Assembly (NCBI RefSeq): GCF_002079055.1
Contig: NC_047502.1
Span: 186,001-250,000 of the forward strand
DNA: 64,000 bases
Reading direction: 5' to 3'
Origin: Saccharomyces paradoxus
Taxonomy: Eukaryota > Ascomycota > Saccharomycetes > Saccharomycetales > Saccharomycetaceae
The translations under genes were made by a program, and so were the position numbers. The first letter of the stretch is position 1. Each line of letters opens with the position of its first letter. This document shows, piece by piece, positions 34,301 to 42,965 of the stretch. The notes beneath the pieces are model-generated. The model was not told the origin of the DNA. It ran no database searches and saw only the letters and a program-made list of their open reading frames with translations.

Positions 34301-35823
34301 CTCTTCCTGGATAATAAGGGTGCTTTGTCAGTGGAAGCAGATAATCTGAATTTTCGTTTCTCTGCCATATTTTGTGTTAAAGTACAGTCCATTGAAAAAT
34401 TTATCGTGTTGTGAGGTTTCGTTTGATGATCTAAAAATATAACAGTGTGTTTTGGAGACTCAAGGCCTTCCGGTAAACATGAATAAGACTGGGGCTTTAC
34501 ATTTGTTTCTTGTACGCCTTCTTGCTCATTTTCAATACTCCACATCTCGTATTCTGTGAATGAGGCATCAATTTGCTCCTCCCTTTTTTGGTTTTGTATA
34601 TTAGTACTGTTTATTTCCGTCTGTGGAAGACTTGGCCACAGTCGTGGCAGTGCTTCGTAAGGCGTTTTGATAGCTGAGAACCTTTGGTTCTTATCTATGA
34701 AGTTTTCAAAATTTGGTATTTGGCCATCAAAAGTACTCGTTTTATCTTGAGCTTTTTCATAAAACGCTTCGAATTCTTCAGAAGATTGCCATCTGTGACC
34801 ATCCACGTGGCGCTTCGTCTCTGACGGCACTTCATATTCTTTCAATGACAATGCTTTTCGTTGCATGGCAAGTTCATTTATCATGTCTTTAGTGGAAGAT
34901 ACATATGGTTTGACAAGTATGTCAGAGGTATCTCCCAGTTTCTCCAGGAAGTCGTGATGTAAATCTCTATGCTGTAACTTATCTCTATTTTTGATGAATT
35001 GCGGTAGTATATCTATCTCAATCAATCCATTTCCAACTCGTGGAAAATCCCTTCTATTGAGTACGTTATACTGTAAGTCACAATATCGATCTAGCAACAA
35101 CTGAAGTTCATCATTTAATGCCATCTTATCCATTTCGAGCATACTATTTAAAACAGGTGAGCGAAAATAACACTTATCGACATTTATCCATGAACATCCA
35201 AATAAATTGAAATCGGCGGTCCACTGTAGTAAGTAAGGGATATGTGATTCATATATGTCGAATCTCTTTCCAAAAATCTTGCCGTCTCTAATCAACTCGG
35301 AAACCCTGTTTAGACAGGAAGGGTTGAGCAAAGAAATTTTATAAAACAGCATCCAACCAACGTGGTAACCATAAAATGGTATGCCCTTTATAACAGAGAC
35401 ATCTGCGACAAAATTGAGATTTCCAAGTCTGTCGCTATGTGAATCTTGTTTATCATACTTTTCCCTTTTAAAGGATGCTCTGATTTTTCCTTCCAGCAAT
35501 TTATGCACTTGAGCACACCTTTGGTGCCTCAATGTACTTGCGTCAGATATTTGACCATCATACTTGATGAACATATATGGCAGAATACCATGGACGTGGC
35601 ACAATACTTGATGACCTGTAGATAAAGCACCAAACACCCTGATAGTCGGGACCTGTGAAAACTGGTTTAAGGGCAGGCTTTCACCGTGTGATGGGTCCAA
35701 TAAGGTGGGTTTCGACATATAGTAGTCCTGATTATTTAGCTGGATTCTAAAATACTCTGAATCTGATTTGGAGGAGGAACTAACCACATCGCTCCGTGTT
35801 GTATCGTTCCATTCCCCCGACAT
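31303..35823 (-). CDS. REV3: Rev3, catalytic subunit of DNA polymerase zeta
   Basis: 1,506 residues (1,504 in S. cerevisiae). A B-family polymerase: an N-terminal region like Pol delta (about 1-330), a Rev7-binding middle, an exonuclease-like domain without the catalytic acids, then palm motif A DFQSLYPSI (about 975), motif B with KLLANVTYGYTSASFSGR and motif C YGDTDSLF (about 1140). The C-terminus has CysA (CCNCGEEF...CGDC) and CysB (CRTC...C...C), the latter holding an Fe-S cluster that binds Pol31/Pol32. Known role: translesion synthesis and most induced mutagenesis. An MCB element lies about 115 bp upstream. Confidence 0.97.
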   Translation of the reverse strand: MSGEWNDTTRSDVVSSSSKSDSEYFRIQLNNQDYYMSKPTLLDPSHGESLPLNQFSQVPTIRVFGALSTGHQVLCHVHGILPYMFIKYDGQISDASTLRHQRCAQVHKLLEGKIRASFKREKYDKQDSHSDRLGNLNFVADVSVIKGIPFYGYHVGWMLFYKISLLNPSCLNRVSELIRDGKIFGKRFDIYESHIPYLLQWTADFNLFGCSWINVDKCYFRSPVLNSMLEMDKMALNDELQLLLDRYCDLQYNVLNRRDFPRVGNGLIEIDILPQFIKNRDKLQHRDLHHDFLEKLGDTSDILVKPYVSSTKDMINELAMQRKALSLKEYEVPSETKRHVDGHRWQSSEEFEAFYEKAQDKTSTFDGQIPNFENFIDKNQRFSAIKTPYEALPRLWPSLPQTEINSTNIQNQKREEQIDASFTEYEMWSIENEQEGVQETNVKPQSYSCLPEGLESPKHTVIFLDHQTKPHNTINFSMDCTLTQNMAEKRKFRLSASTDKAPLLSRKRKKAITGGLRYGERAFVYEVPPFGYGDILDKLEAEGFPKMEYKDPFFSNPVDLETKPYAYAGKRFEISSTHVSKRLPVQFGEEIISVYNKPHFDMFSSWKYVLKPPRYDTVRKWYEEEPSIGRKNTESQISMHTRHSKFLYKFASDASVEQKRKKNGVHDSLTHLTLEIHSNTRGYKIPDPAIDEVSMIIWCVEEETFPLDLDIAYEGIMIVHKGSEDSTFATKIQYCIKDIPVMFYESEFDMFEALTDLVLFLDPDILSGFEIHSFSWGYIIERCQKIYQFDIVKELARVKCQFTTKSSDAWGYAHSSGIMITGRHMINIWRALRSDVNLTQYTFESAAFNLLHKRLPHFSFKSLTNMWNAKNNITELKTVICYWLSRAQINIQLLRKQDYIARNIEQARLIGIDFHSVYYRGSQFKVESFLIRICKSESFILLSPGKKDVRKQKALECVPLVMEPESTFYKSPLVVLDFQSLYPSIMIGYNYCYSTMIGRVREISLTDNELGVAKFSLPRNILTLLKNDVTIAPNGIVYAKTSVRKSTLSKMLTDILDVRVMIKKTMNEIGDDNTTLKRLLNNKQLALKLLANVTYGYTSASFSGRMPCSDLADSIVQTGRETLEKAIDIIEKDDTWNAKVVYGDTDSLFVYLPGKTANEAFSIGHAMAERVTQNNPKPIFLKFEKIYHPSILVSKKRYVGFSYQSPAQALPIFDAKGIETVRRDGIPAQQKIVENCIRLLFQTKDLSKIKKYLQGEFSKIQVGKVSAQDFCFAKEVKLGAYKNEKTAPAGAVVVKRRINEDHRAEPQYKERIPYLVVKGKQGQLLRERCVSPEEFLENENLELDSEYYINKTLIPPLNRLFNLIGINVTTWAQEIVKSKKANTTSTKGENIVRVGTSVTCCNCGEEFTKIRSNQLCGDCLEKRSTTSSSFLIKKLKKQNEYETLKTVCRTCSYRYTSDAGIESDHIASRCNSYDCPIFYSRVKAERYLKGNQAVQIEEALISLNDW

Positions 35824-35937
35824 TTCTAAACATTTTATTTCGCTATAACCTAAAGTGTACTATTGGTTCAACTACTTACTCTTGTTATGTGCATCTATTA
35901 TAAAATGTGACTTTTTTTCCCATGCTCTCTATTGTAG

Positions 35938-35943
35938 ACGCGT
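35938..35943. promoter_or_regulatory. MCB element (ACGCGT) between REV3 and ATG29
   Basis: A perfect MluI cell-cycle box, about 115 bp from the REV3 start and 100 bp from the ATG29 start, inside a 219-bp divergent promoter. It fits MBF control of DNA replication and repair genes in G1/S. Confidence 0.5.
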
Positions 35944-36042
35944 TCATCAAAAAATGATCAGCGGTGATAATAAAGGGGTGTTAATGAATACTTGACAAGA
36001 AGAAGCAGAGTTATACTGTTGTGCATCTTATGCATGAATTTC

Positions 36043-36684
36043 ATGATCATGAATAGTAGGAATACAGTTATTTATATCAAAGTTAAGGGGAAGAGGCCAC
36101 AAGGATTCTTGGATCCTCCCAAGTTTGAGTGGGATGGTGCAAAGGAGCGGCAGCTCTGGGCAATGGTATCAAATTTGAATTATTCGCAAGATCAAATAGA
36201 TTGGCAGAATTTATCCAAAATTCTTGAAACACCAGAATTTTTCCTCAAAAAGAGAACATATAAATTGTTTGCCAAACATTTAGAGCTTTTACAACTACAG
36301 TTAGAGAAGAAAAGAGACCTTGAGAAGTATTCAAATGTTCAAGTAAATGAAGGAATGCCTGATATATTACATAAGTATATCCCCACTTTACAGAATGATA
36401 ATCTATTAAACGTACCCGCAACACCACTAGCCACGGAAAGACAGGATTCCGAAGAAGTTGAGACAGAAGTAACAAATGAGGTGTTACAACATTTGCAAAC
36501 ATCTAAAATATTGAATATTCACAAGGCAAAATCAGATAATGAAAAGAAATTCGATGATAGCTCGGCTAAGGATGGTGTTAATAAGGAACTCGGATGCAAT
36601 AGTTCAGATGACGACTTATCTTCGAGTCTAAGTGTTAGTAAATCTGCGTTGGAAGAAGCGCTAATGGACAGACTGCAATTCTGA
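36043..36684 (+). CDS. ATG29: Atg29, autophagosome-nucleation scaffold protein
   Basis: Read from the ATG at 36043 it has 213 residues, the same as S. cerevisiae Atg29; the frame is open further upstream, but only the internal Met in MIMNSRNTVIYIKV matches the known start (a Met three codons earlier is possible). The conserved N-terminal domain (about 1-90) includes GFLDPPKFEWD and WQNLSKIL. The acidic, Ser-rich C-terminus is the known phosphorylated inhibitory region. Role: forms the Atg17-Atg31-Atg29 complex that organises the pre-autophagosomal structure. Its last 24 bp overlap the 3' end of SET6. Confidence 0.95.
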   Translation: MIMNSRNTVIYIKVKGKRPQGFLDPPKFEWDGAKERQLWAMVSNLNYSQDQIDWQNLSKILETPEFFLKKRTYKLFAKHLELLQLQLEKKRDLEKYSNVQVNEGMPDILHKYIPTLQNDNLLNVPATPLATERQDSEEVETEVTNEVLQHLQTSKILNIHKAKSDNEKKFDDSSAKDGVNKELGCNSSDDDLSSSLSVSKSALEEALMDRLQF

Positions 36685-37782
36685 CTTACATCTTTCACAA
36701 GCACAATCAAAAAACCAGCTGTCGGCTAAAAATTCCCGGCGTTTTACTGTTTGTAGGTCCAGTACCCCGGAATAATCGATACAAATTTGTTCATCTTTTT
36801 TTATGTCCGTATTCACACTGAACAGCATTGAATTGCCTTTACAATATTTCGTCACATTGGGTTTACAAGAGTGATTGAAATAGGAAGCTTCTGGAAATAC
36901 CCAATATCCGAAATACTCTCTGCTTTCAGAGGCTTCGCCCTCTTGCCATAGACCAAATGCATTCCCATATTCAGTACCTAATATGTGTCTCAACAGCGGT
37001 GTGGAGAGCATTTTACGCAAATGTGAAGGTAATAAAATATAGAGTGTTTGGAATACTAATTTTTGAAAGTGCAATAAGACAGGAAACTTGGATATTTTGC
37101 TAAGCTCGTTAGATTGTAACATATTGAAAGCTCGGTATGTTATGCACTGAGGATCCATATATTTCAGATTAAACAAACTTTCGCACACGAACCTGATGCA
37201 GCAATATTCATCTTCACAAATGGGCGGTAATCGGTTTACTCTCTTGGTCGGTTTCATATTATCGATACGCGGTATCCAGTTATTTTCAATCTCATTCCAT
37301 GCAGACTGTATGATTTTTTCCGAAATTAAGATAGAGTTTAATTTCTCCTCTTCCTCGGAGGTAGTATTATATCTTTTCAACATGCTTGGAAAATGGTGCA
37401 ATAATATCTCGTAACATTCAATTAGTTCAATAATATTTGGTATTTGAAGATAAGAAGTCCTGCAATGTTCTGAACAGAACCATAGCCCAGCGCCTAGAAA
37501 TTTTTTGGGGTTAATTTGGCAGTGCGCATCACAAACCAAATTTTTCACACAATCGTAATTTAGTTTGTACTTCATGGTTTTCGCATTAGCGTACGCGAAA
37601 CAATTGTGACAAACTTCCTTTCTGAACTCGTAGGAAATAGATGTGCCTGTAAAATTACTAACTTGCAAGATTGTTGTCCCTTTAGGAATATTACCGTTAC
37701 TGAAGCAAGCCCTACCGCCCCATTTAGTTTGCCTAACCTGGAAAAATGGGGAAATTTCATGTACGTCTCCATCAATAGTCAT
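36661..37782 (-). CDS. SET6: Set6, SET-domain protein
   Basis: 373 residues, as in S. cerevisiae. It is a SMYD-like split SET protein: N-terminal SET strand with GRACFSNGNIPKGTTIL, a Cys/His-rich MYND-like insertion (about 58-112; CHNCFAYANAK...CDAHC...CSEHC), then the core SET motifs NHSCKPNV (about 306) and CIDYSG (about 340), and a post-SET Cys cluster (CACERCKSE). Known role: predicted methyltransferase of uncertain substrate; mutants change sensitivity to some drugs. The methyltransferase signature residues are retained. Convergent and overlapping with ATG29. Confidence 0.95.
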   Translation of the reverse strand: MTIDGDVHEISPFFQVRQTKWGGRACFSNGNIPKGTTILQVSNFTGTSISYEFRKEVCHNCFAYANAKTMKYKLNYDCVKNLVCDAHCQINPKKFLGAGLWFCSEHCRTSYLQIPNIIELIECYEILLHHFPSMLKRYNTTSEEEEKLNSILISEKIIQSAWNEIENNWIPRIDNMKPTKRVNRLPPICEDEYCCIRFVCESLFNLKYMDPQCITYRAFNMLQSNELSKISKFPVLLHFQKLVFQTLYILLPSHLRKMLSTPLLRHILGTEYGNAFGLWQEGEASESREYFGYWVFPEASYFNHSCKPNVTKYCKGNSMLFSVNTDIKKDEQICIDYSGVLDLQTVKRREFLADSWFFDCACERCKSELQSVH

Positions 37783-38030
37783 TTTTGAATTTTAGGTTGT
37801 TTTGTTTTTGCATATATAAATAGTATATATTGGTATAAATATAGGCTACAATTATAGCATCAGAGATACATATAACAATAATGCAACAGTGGAGCAATAT
37901 TGTATCGCACGTTTCTTTTTTGAATTTTTTTTTAAATTTTTCCAGTTTTTGGCAACGTGATGGATGAGGTAATCTTCTATTTTGCATATCCGCGCAATTT
38001 AAGGCGCAGGCGAGAACCCTTGATCCAGGA

Positions 38031-40190
38031 CTAAGGTTCTCTTTGCTTCAACTCCGCAATAGGTACCATAGAAGGTCTTCCGTGGGCGCACTGGAATGGA
38101 TTATGGCATCGTGAGAGCTTGCTGATCAAAATTATGCACTCTTGCCGAGTTAATTCATCTCCAAACATAACGGCCGATCTGCATGCTTTACTGTTAAGGA
38201 TTTCATGAAAAACAGTCGGAACACAGCTCGAGTACTTCCACCAATATAATTTATCAATCGAAGTTCGGTTTTTCAAATGGGGCAGATCCATTGGAAGTTT
38301 TTTGAAATCTTTCAGGTCATGTGCATGCTGCATTAAGACCATTCTTAAGTAGTCTTTATCTCCATTATACTTAGAAGCTAATATCTCGGGCAATGTTTTA
38401 ATTTTCAAAATTGATGTTTCTAATGTGCCTTCAATTGCTTCATAACAGATTCCCCACTTTTTAAATTCACGCTGATAATGCTTAAGTAAGTCAGCCTCAG
38501 TACGATCAACTTCAAAGCAACAATCAGTCAAGTCCTGTGCAACAAAGGTTCCAGTTATAATTTCCGTCAATAGATTATGAAATAAGTCTTCCAGGCGTAT
38601 TCTTTCATCGCAAGCATGTTGGTCAACTAGAACCAATACTGGGGATTTATGAATAGACTGGTCTGGACAACGTATGAGAACAAATTTTTTGTCTACTTGA
38701 TTGATCACTTCATATTTTGCCAGGACAGATTTGGATATGGAAAAATTCGTTATTGTTTTTCCTATACTGTCATAATCTTGCATAACATCAATATTGTAGG
38801 GACTGGAAGAGAGTTTGTTCCGCAAGCTTGATTTCTGACCGTCAAGTCTTATATTCTTGATTCTTTCATAGTTTATTGTATTCTTGTTTATGTTACATTT
38901 ATTGACAAAAGAGTTTCCTATGTATGGATTGATGCGTGCAATTTTCATTTTTGAGCTCAACACTCGATCGCATTTACTGATTTGGTTTTGGCTGTCAGGC
39001 AATGTTGCCGTTTTCTGTGAACAATTAATTATTTCCAAAGATGAATCCGGTTTATCAGGTGATAAGTAGCCCTGAAATGTCAAAAAGGAGCGAACAGTCT
39101 TCACAATCAGTGGTTCAATAGTGAGAATATGAGAAGGTTTTATGATTCTCTTGGATGGATCCTGTAGCAGATCGTCGATAGTTTGGGGACACCGAACATC
39201 GAGGATGAAGAGAGGGTGTGATCGGTAAGGTTTTCCCACACTTCTAGTTTTAAGTGAACTCATATTGTTATTCCCGAAATCTTGTGCTTGGAATAAAGAA
39301 TCGACGTATCCATGAAACATGCTGTCTGTATAACGTCTACCATTGATATATATGAATTGCATGTCCTTCAATCGAACAGGTATCTTAGATATGATACCTT
39401 CAATTTTGTATTCATTAAACTTCAAGGAAACTTTCTTGAGCATATCCGGTGGTATTATTGCCCCAAACACATTTCTCAATACTTGAGACATCTTCTGGTG
39501 CTTTGTTAACCCCTCAGTTATATTCTTTGAACGGAAAAGAACTTCCGTATGGCCTTTGGATTTGTCTGTACACTGTACGTTGAGTGAAACCATCGGATGC
39601 ATTACAAGTATCTGCAGCATATCTTCCTTCAATGCGTTAAAACTCTTGAACGGGGGTTCTTCCTTTAGAATTCTGCGCCGAACAGGTAAATTATACAACA
39701 TATCCTCAACGATAACGGCAGTGCCAGATTCTGTCCGGCTCCAAGGACGAATTTTCCAAATAGGATCTATAGGGAGCTCAGTATTCTCACTCAGCATGAC
39801 GCTTTTAGATGGAAATTTTCTTAGCCATGTAGAGTTGTAATCCTTTTTTTTGGAGCAAATAAACAATTTCGAGACGTTAGAAATGTTATATAAGGCGTCC
39901 CCTCTGTATCCGTAGGTGTTCATTGTTACTAAATCACTCATTTTTCGTATTTTGGAAGTACAATTTTGAGTGGCCAATATATTTAGTTCATTTCGAGTCA
40001 TGCCAGTACCATCATCGTAAACTGCAAAGCTCAAATTAGGAAGGTCGACCACGACATCGATGGTAGTAGCGTGTGCATCTACAGAATTTTGAACTATTTC
40101 TCTAACCGCTGATGCCAGCGAGACTGAGGATACCTGGGATTTCAGCTTTTCCGAAACATTTGAATCTAATTTCTTAATATGCTGGCCCAT
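38031..40190 (-). CDS. MLH3: Mlh3, MutL-family endonuclease subunit
   Basis: 719 residues (715 in S. cerevisiae; the extra four form a QREP tail after the usual end IAELK). An N-terminal GHKL ATPase: REIVQNSVDAHA (about 29-40), DDGTGM (59-64), YGYRGDAL (93-100). The C-terminal endonuclease motif DQHACDERIRLED lies near 525, with a zinc-type CxH-like end CAHGRPSMVP. Known role: pairs with Mlh1; resolves meiotic double Holliday junctions as crossovers and contributes to repair of some insertion/deletion mispairs. All catalytic motifs are intact. Confidence 0.97.
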   Translation of the reverse strand: MGQHIKKLDSNVSEKLKSQVSSVSLASAVREIVQNSVDAHATTIDVVVDLPNLSFAVYDDGTGMTRNELNILATQNCTSKIRKMSDLVTMNTYGYRGDALYNISNVSKLFICSKKKDYNSTWLRKFPSKSVMLSENTELPIDPIWKIRPWSRTESGTAVIVEDMLYNLPVRRRILKEEPPFKSFNALKEDMLQILVMHPMVSLNVQCTDKSKGHTEVLFRSKNITEGLTKHQKMSQVLRNVFGAIIPPDMLKKVSLKFNEYKIEGIISKIPVRLKDMQFIYINGRRYTDSMFHGYVDSLFQAQDFGNNNMSSLKTRSVGKPYRSHPLFILDVRCPQTIDDLLQDPSKRIIKPSHILTIEPLIVKTVRSFLTFQGYLSPDKPDSSLEIINCSQKTATLPDSQNQISKCDRVLSSKMKIARINPYIGNSFVNKCNINKNTINYERIKNIRLDGQKSSLRNKLSSSPYNIDVMQDYDSIGKTITNFSISKSVLAKYEVINQVDKKFVLIRCPDQSIHKSPVLVLVDQHACDERIRLEDLFHNLLTEIITGTFVAQDLTDCCFEVDRTEADLLKHYQREFKKWGICYEAIEGTLETSILKIKTLPEILASKYNGDKDYLRMVLMQHAHDLKDFKKLPMDLPHLKNRTSIDKLYWWKYSSCVPTVFHEILNSKACRSAVMFGDELTRQECIILISKLSRCHNPFQCAHGRPSMVPIAELKQREP

Positions 40191-40588
40191 TTTTCTATTT
40201 GCGTTGGTCAGTTTACGTTCATTCTTCCTTAAAACCCCTTGTTTATCTAACTATGGAGTTTGTAATCATCATTTCGAAGTTTATTGCAAACAATCTTGAA
40301 CTTTTTTCTGCCCTTCTCATGGCGCTCGCAAATATAATATACAAGCAAAATTCGTACTTATTGATGATTTAGGGAAGCTGCAATTAGTCTTAAAAGTCAT
40401 AATAGAAATATATATATATCGAGTTACATTTGCTCTCATTTGTATGTATTTTTACGAAGTGATATGAAGTTTTTCTTTAGTCTATTTATTGAATGGTAAA
40501 TCAGAAAGTACTAGTAATCGCATATAGGATGACCAAGTGGAGGTTCGGTCAAAGTGGCTTGTTTTCTTTTGATTCAGCATTACAATTT
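40191..40588. promoter_or_regulatory. MLH3 promoter and SVS1 3' flank
   Basis: 398 bp between tandem minus-strand genes, with a short TA run near 40410-40419. I found no MCB, URS1 or other clear site for MLH3. Confidence 0.3.
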
Positions 40589-41356
40589 TTAAATGTTGGT
40601 ACCATTGTTAGCAGTGCCTGTAACATTACTGGCATCGGCAGTTACAGTAATATATTTAACAACTGGCTCCGCCGTAGTAGTAACTAGTTGGGTAACTGCA
40701 GCAGAGGTAACTGTAACATATACAGTGGACGCACTACAGTAATCTTCATCAGCAGATGTGATTTTAACCGCTTGCGATTGATGTTCAGCAGAAACTAACT
40801 TTTCTAGGGCATCGATGTTGGAGGCGGCGTTCCCAGCTGTAGACGTCGTCATTGCATCACTAGCCTGGGAATTGTATACAGTAACCAACAAGGTTGAAGT
40901 CAAAGTAGAAGTGTATGTGCTGCCCGACTCAGTTATCGTAGAAGCAATTTCTGTGACGCTCGTGGAAACCTGTTCAGCCTTCTCATTGAGGGATTCCGCA
41001 GAGAGAGTGATTATATAAGTAGAGGTTAGAGTAGATGTGTAGGTGGTGTCTGTGTCCGAATAGGTAGTGGTGTATTCATTTGTGGATGTAGTCAAAGTAG
41101 CGGGGCTAGTAGTAGGTGTACTAGTAATAGTAGCTGGTTGAGAGGGAGTGAACCAGTAGGTAGAGTACAGAGTAGATGTTACGTAGAAGGTAGTTGTTTC
41201 ATCACTGTACGTTAATGTGGTCTCTTGAGGTGAAATAGAGTATGTTGGAGATAATGTCTTAGTGTATGGTGTATAGCTCGTAGTTTCATTGACATATAGA
41301 GCAGAAGCAAAATTGGAAGTTACCAGTAGTAAACTACAAAATATTTTGAAAATCAT
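40589..41356 (-). CDS. SVS1: Svs1, Ser/Thr-rich secreted cell-wall protein
   Basis: 255 residues (260 in S. cerevisiae). An N-terminal signal peptide (about 1-19, IFKIFCSLLLVTSNFASA) precedes a protein very rich in Thr, Ser and Tyr, likely heavily O-mannosylated. YTSTLTST occurs twice (around residues 105 and 151), with related copies such as VTSTLYST, so the body is built from degenerate repeats. No clear C-terminal hydrophobic GPI tail is present. Known role: cell-wall/vacuolar protein needed for vanadate resistance; a G1-phase, SBF-controlled gene. Its promoter holds two perfect Swi4 sites. Confidence 0.94.
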   Translation of the reverse strand: MIFKIFCSLLLVTSNFASALYVNETTSYTPYTKTLSPTYSISPQETTLTYSDETTTFYVTSTLYSTYWFTPSQPATITSTPTTSPATLTTSTNEYTTTYSDTDTTYTSTLTSTYIITLSAESLNEKAEQVSTSVTEIASTITESGSTYTSTLTSTLLVTVYNSQASDAMTTSTAGNAASNIDALEKLVSAEHQSQAVKITSADEDYCSASTVYVTVTSAAVTQLVTTTAEPVVKYITVTADASNVTGTANNGTNI

Positions 41357-41860
41357 TATAATATATATGCTTATTTGTCGTTGATGTTACACAGTTAAAG
41401 TACAAGAAAGAGACTAAATGGCCATAACGGATCTTCGTAATCCAATTTCTTACGTCTTTTAAATATACTTTTCTCCTCACATATAGATTGATTCAACGTT
41501 TACCTCTTCTAAGCCATCTCAAATTCTTGGGTCTTTCTCTGTTTGCGGCTATTTGAAACACGAAATTATTTCAGAACACGAAATGCCAATATTAGCGTCG
41601 CGAATTGATTATCCAATGCGGCGGGAAAATAAGAAAAACGAAAATAGAATAGGAAAAACTGACGCAGTTATAGTGTCAAATCAGAGCGGCAGTTTCATTC
41701 TTGTAGCTGAGAATGCTTTCACAACAATAACACACGGATTGTGTTTTCAAGAGCCTAGGCTTGCGGAAATTTAGATCAAAATGTTTGTTCCTTCTAAAAA
41801 AATCAATTAAACAAGGAAAGGAATAAACAGTAAAAGCAGGCTTTCCATATCTTTGAAACA
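41357..41860. promoter_or_regulatory. SVS1 promoter with SCB (Swi4) sites
   Basis: 504 bp. CACGAAA occurs at 41559-41565 and 41577-41583, and a near-match CGCGAAT follows at about 41599-41605, all 200-250 bp upstream of SVS1. A 73-codon plus frame here (41553-41774) has no recognised family. Confidence 0.6.
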
Positions 41861-42682
41861 CTATATTATGCTACCATAGCTGGAAATGTTGTTGTCCTTA
41901 TTAGGGGCTTCAGCCGAGGCTTCCGATAAATCAGGAATTTCGTTATTGAGGAATGTGTTTGTTTCAAAATTTTCTGCATTGGTTAGCGTTAGGCTCTCAG
42001 AATGTAACCTGATGACATTGTCGACACAAAAGTACTGGAAGCAATTCAGTAAGATTGGGAAGACAAACATGACTAGGAAAACTTGGAAGTTTGGCCATGA
42101 ATCTGACCAGCCAAGGATAAGATCGGCAAACCAATATGCCCACTCTTCTAAGTAATTTAGTACTAAAAACACGCAGATTTTCATCACGCCTAGCCCAACG
42201 ATGAATATAAGCAGCTGTTTCACGAAGGCAGAGAATAAGGGTTTTCTAGAACGACTCCTAACGGTCCTGGATGGAAAATAATTACCACTTTCAATATTCT
42301 GGAAGTGCAAAAACTTTAGCACTTTTTCAATTATGTATAAGCACAACCAAAGAATTGGAATCCCAACAGTGGTATCCAGAAGTAAATTGAGGAAATACCA
42401 ATCGCATTGGTCTTCATCGTCATCACCATTTGCAGTGGTTGGGAAGAGTAATTTTCGTCTTTTTTTCAGTATGCTTATGCCCAGATTCAAGAAATGGATT
42501 CCGAGAGAACCGATGATCTGTTTTCCGATGTCGTAACCCCACACAATCATTTTTCTCCTTGGATGCTCATAATTTCTTTTGACCAATAGAACAACCACTG
42601 CTGTCATACCCATCAATGTCTGGACAAAGAGAGACACGGGCCCCAGCAACTGGCAGGTGTCCTTTCCTCCGGAAGCATACAT
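41861..42682 (-). CDS. STIMATE-like vacuolar membrane protein (YPL162C orthologue)
   Basis: 273 residues, the length of YPL162C in S. cerevisiae. Multi-pass: hydrophobic segments near 12-33, 48-68, 95-118, 154-180 and 195-215. The arrangement of a GP-x-S-L-F first helix, then RRKMIVWGYDIGKQ and CDWYFLNLLLDTTVGIP, matches the STIMATE/TMEM110 family, whose animal members regulate ER-plasma membrane junctions. In yeast it is a vacuolar membrane protein of unknown function. The N-terminus starts at the upstream of two adjacent ATGs (MYASGGKDT). Confidence 0.88.
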   Translation of the reverse strand: MYASGGKDTCQLLGPVSLFVQTLMGMTAVVVLLVKRNYEHPRRKMIVWGYDIGKQIIGSLGIHFLNLGISILKKRRKLLFPTTANGDDDEDQCDWYFLNLLLDTTVGIPILWLCLYIIEKVLKFLHFQNIESGNYFPSRTVRSRSRKPLFSAFVKQLLIFIVGLGVMKICVFLVLNYLEEWAYWFADLILGWSDSWPNFQVFLVMFVFPILLNCFQYFCVDNVIRLHSESLTLTNAENFETNTFLNNEIPDLSEASAEAPNKDNNISSYGSII

Positions 42683-42965
42683 GCTCTTTTTTATTAAATT
42701 GTAGATCCGCTTTGAACGTGTTTCACCACTGGGCCTCCTTTGTCAGTACGTTGTACAGCCTCTTCCGTTTAGTTTATTCGATGATTTTTGTGCAGATGTG
42801 AACATCTGCAATGAACATTTTTAATCTCCCTTCCCTACTCATCCCATTCAACCCATACACCACATTACAAAACACGTGCTTAATTCGACAGTACTTAAGA
42901 TTTGATATATACGTAATGTGCATATGTATGTGGAACGTCCTTCACCAAGTAAAGCAACTTCCAGC
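42683..42965. promoter_or_regulatory. YPL162C promoter
   Basis: 283 bp with one CACGTG E-box (42873-42878), a site for Cbf1, Pho4 or Tye7. Its distance (about 195 bp) from the ATG fits a functional promoter element. Confidence 0.35.
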
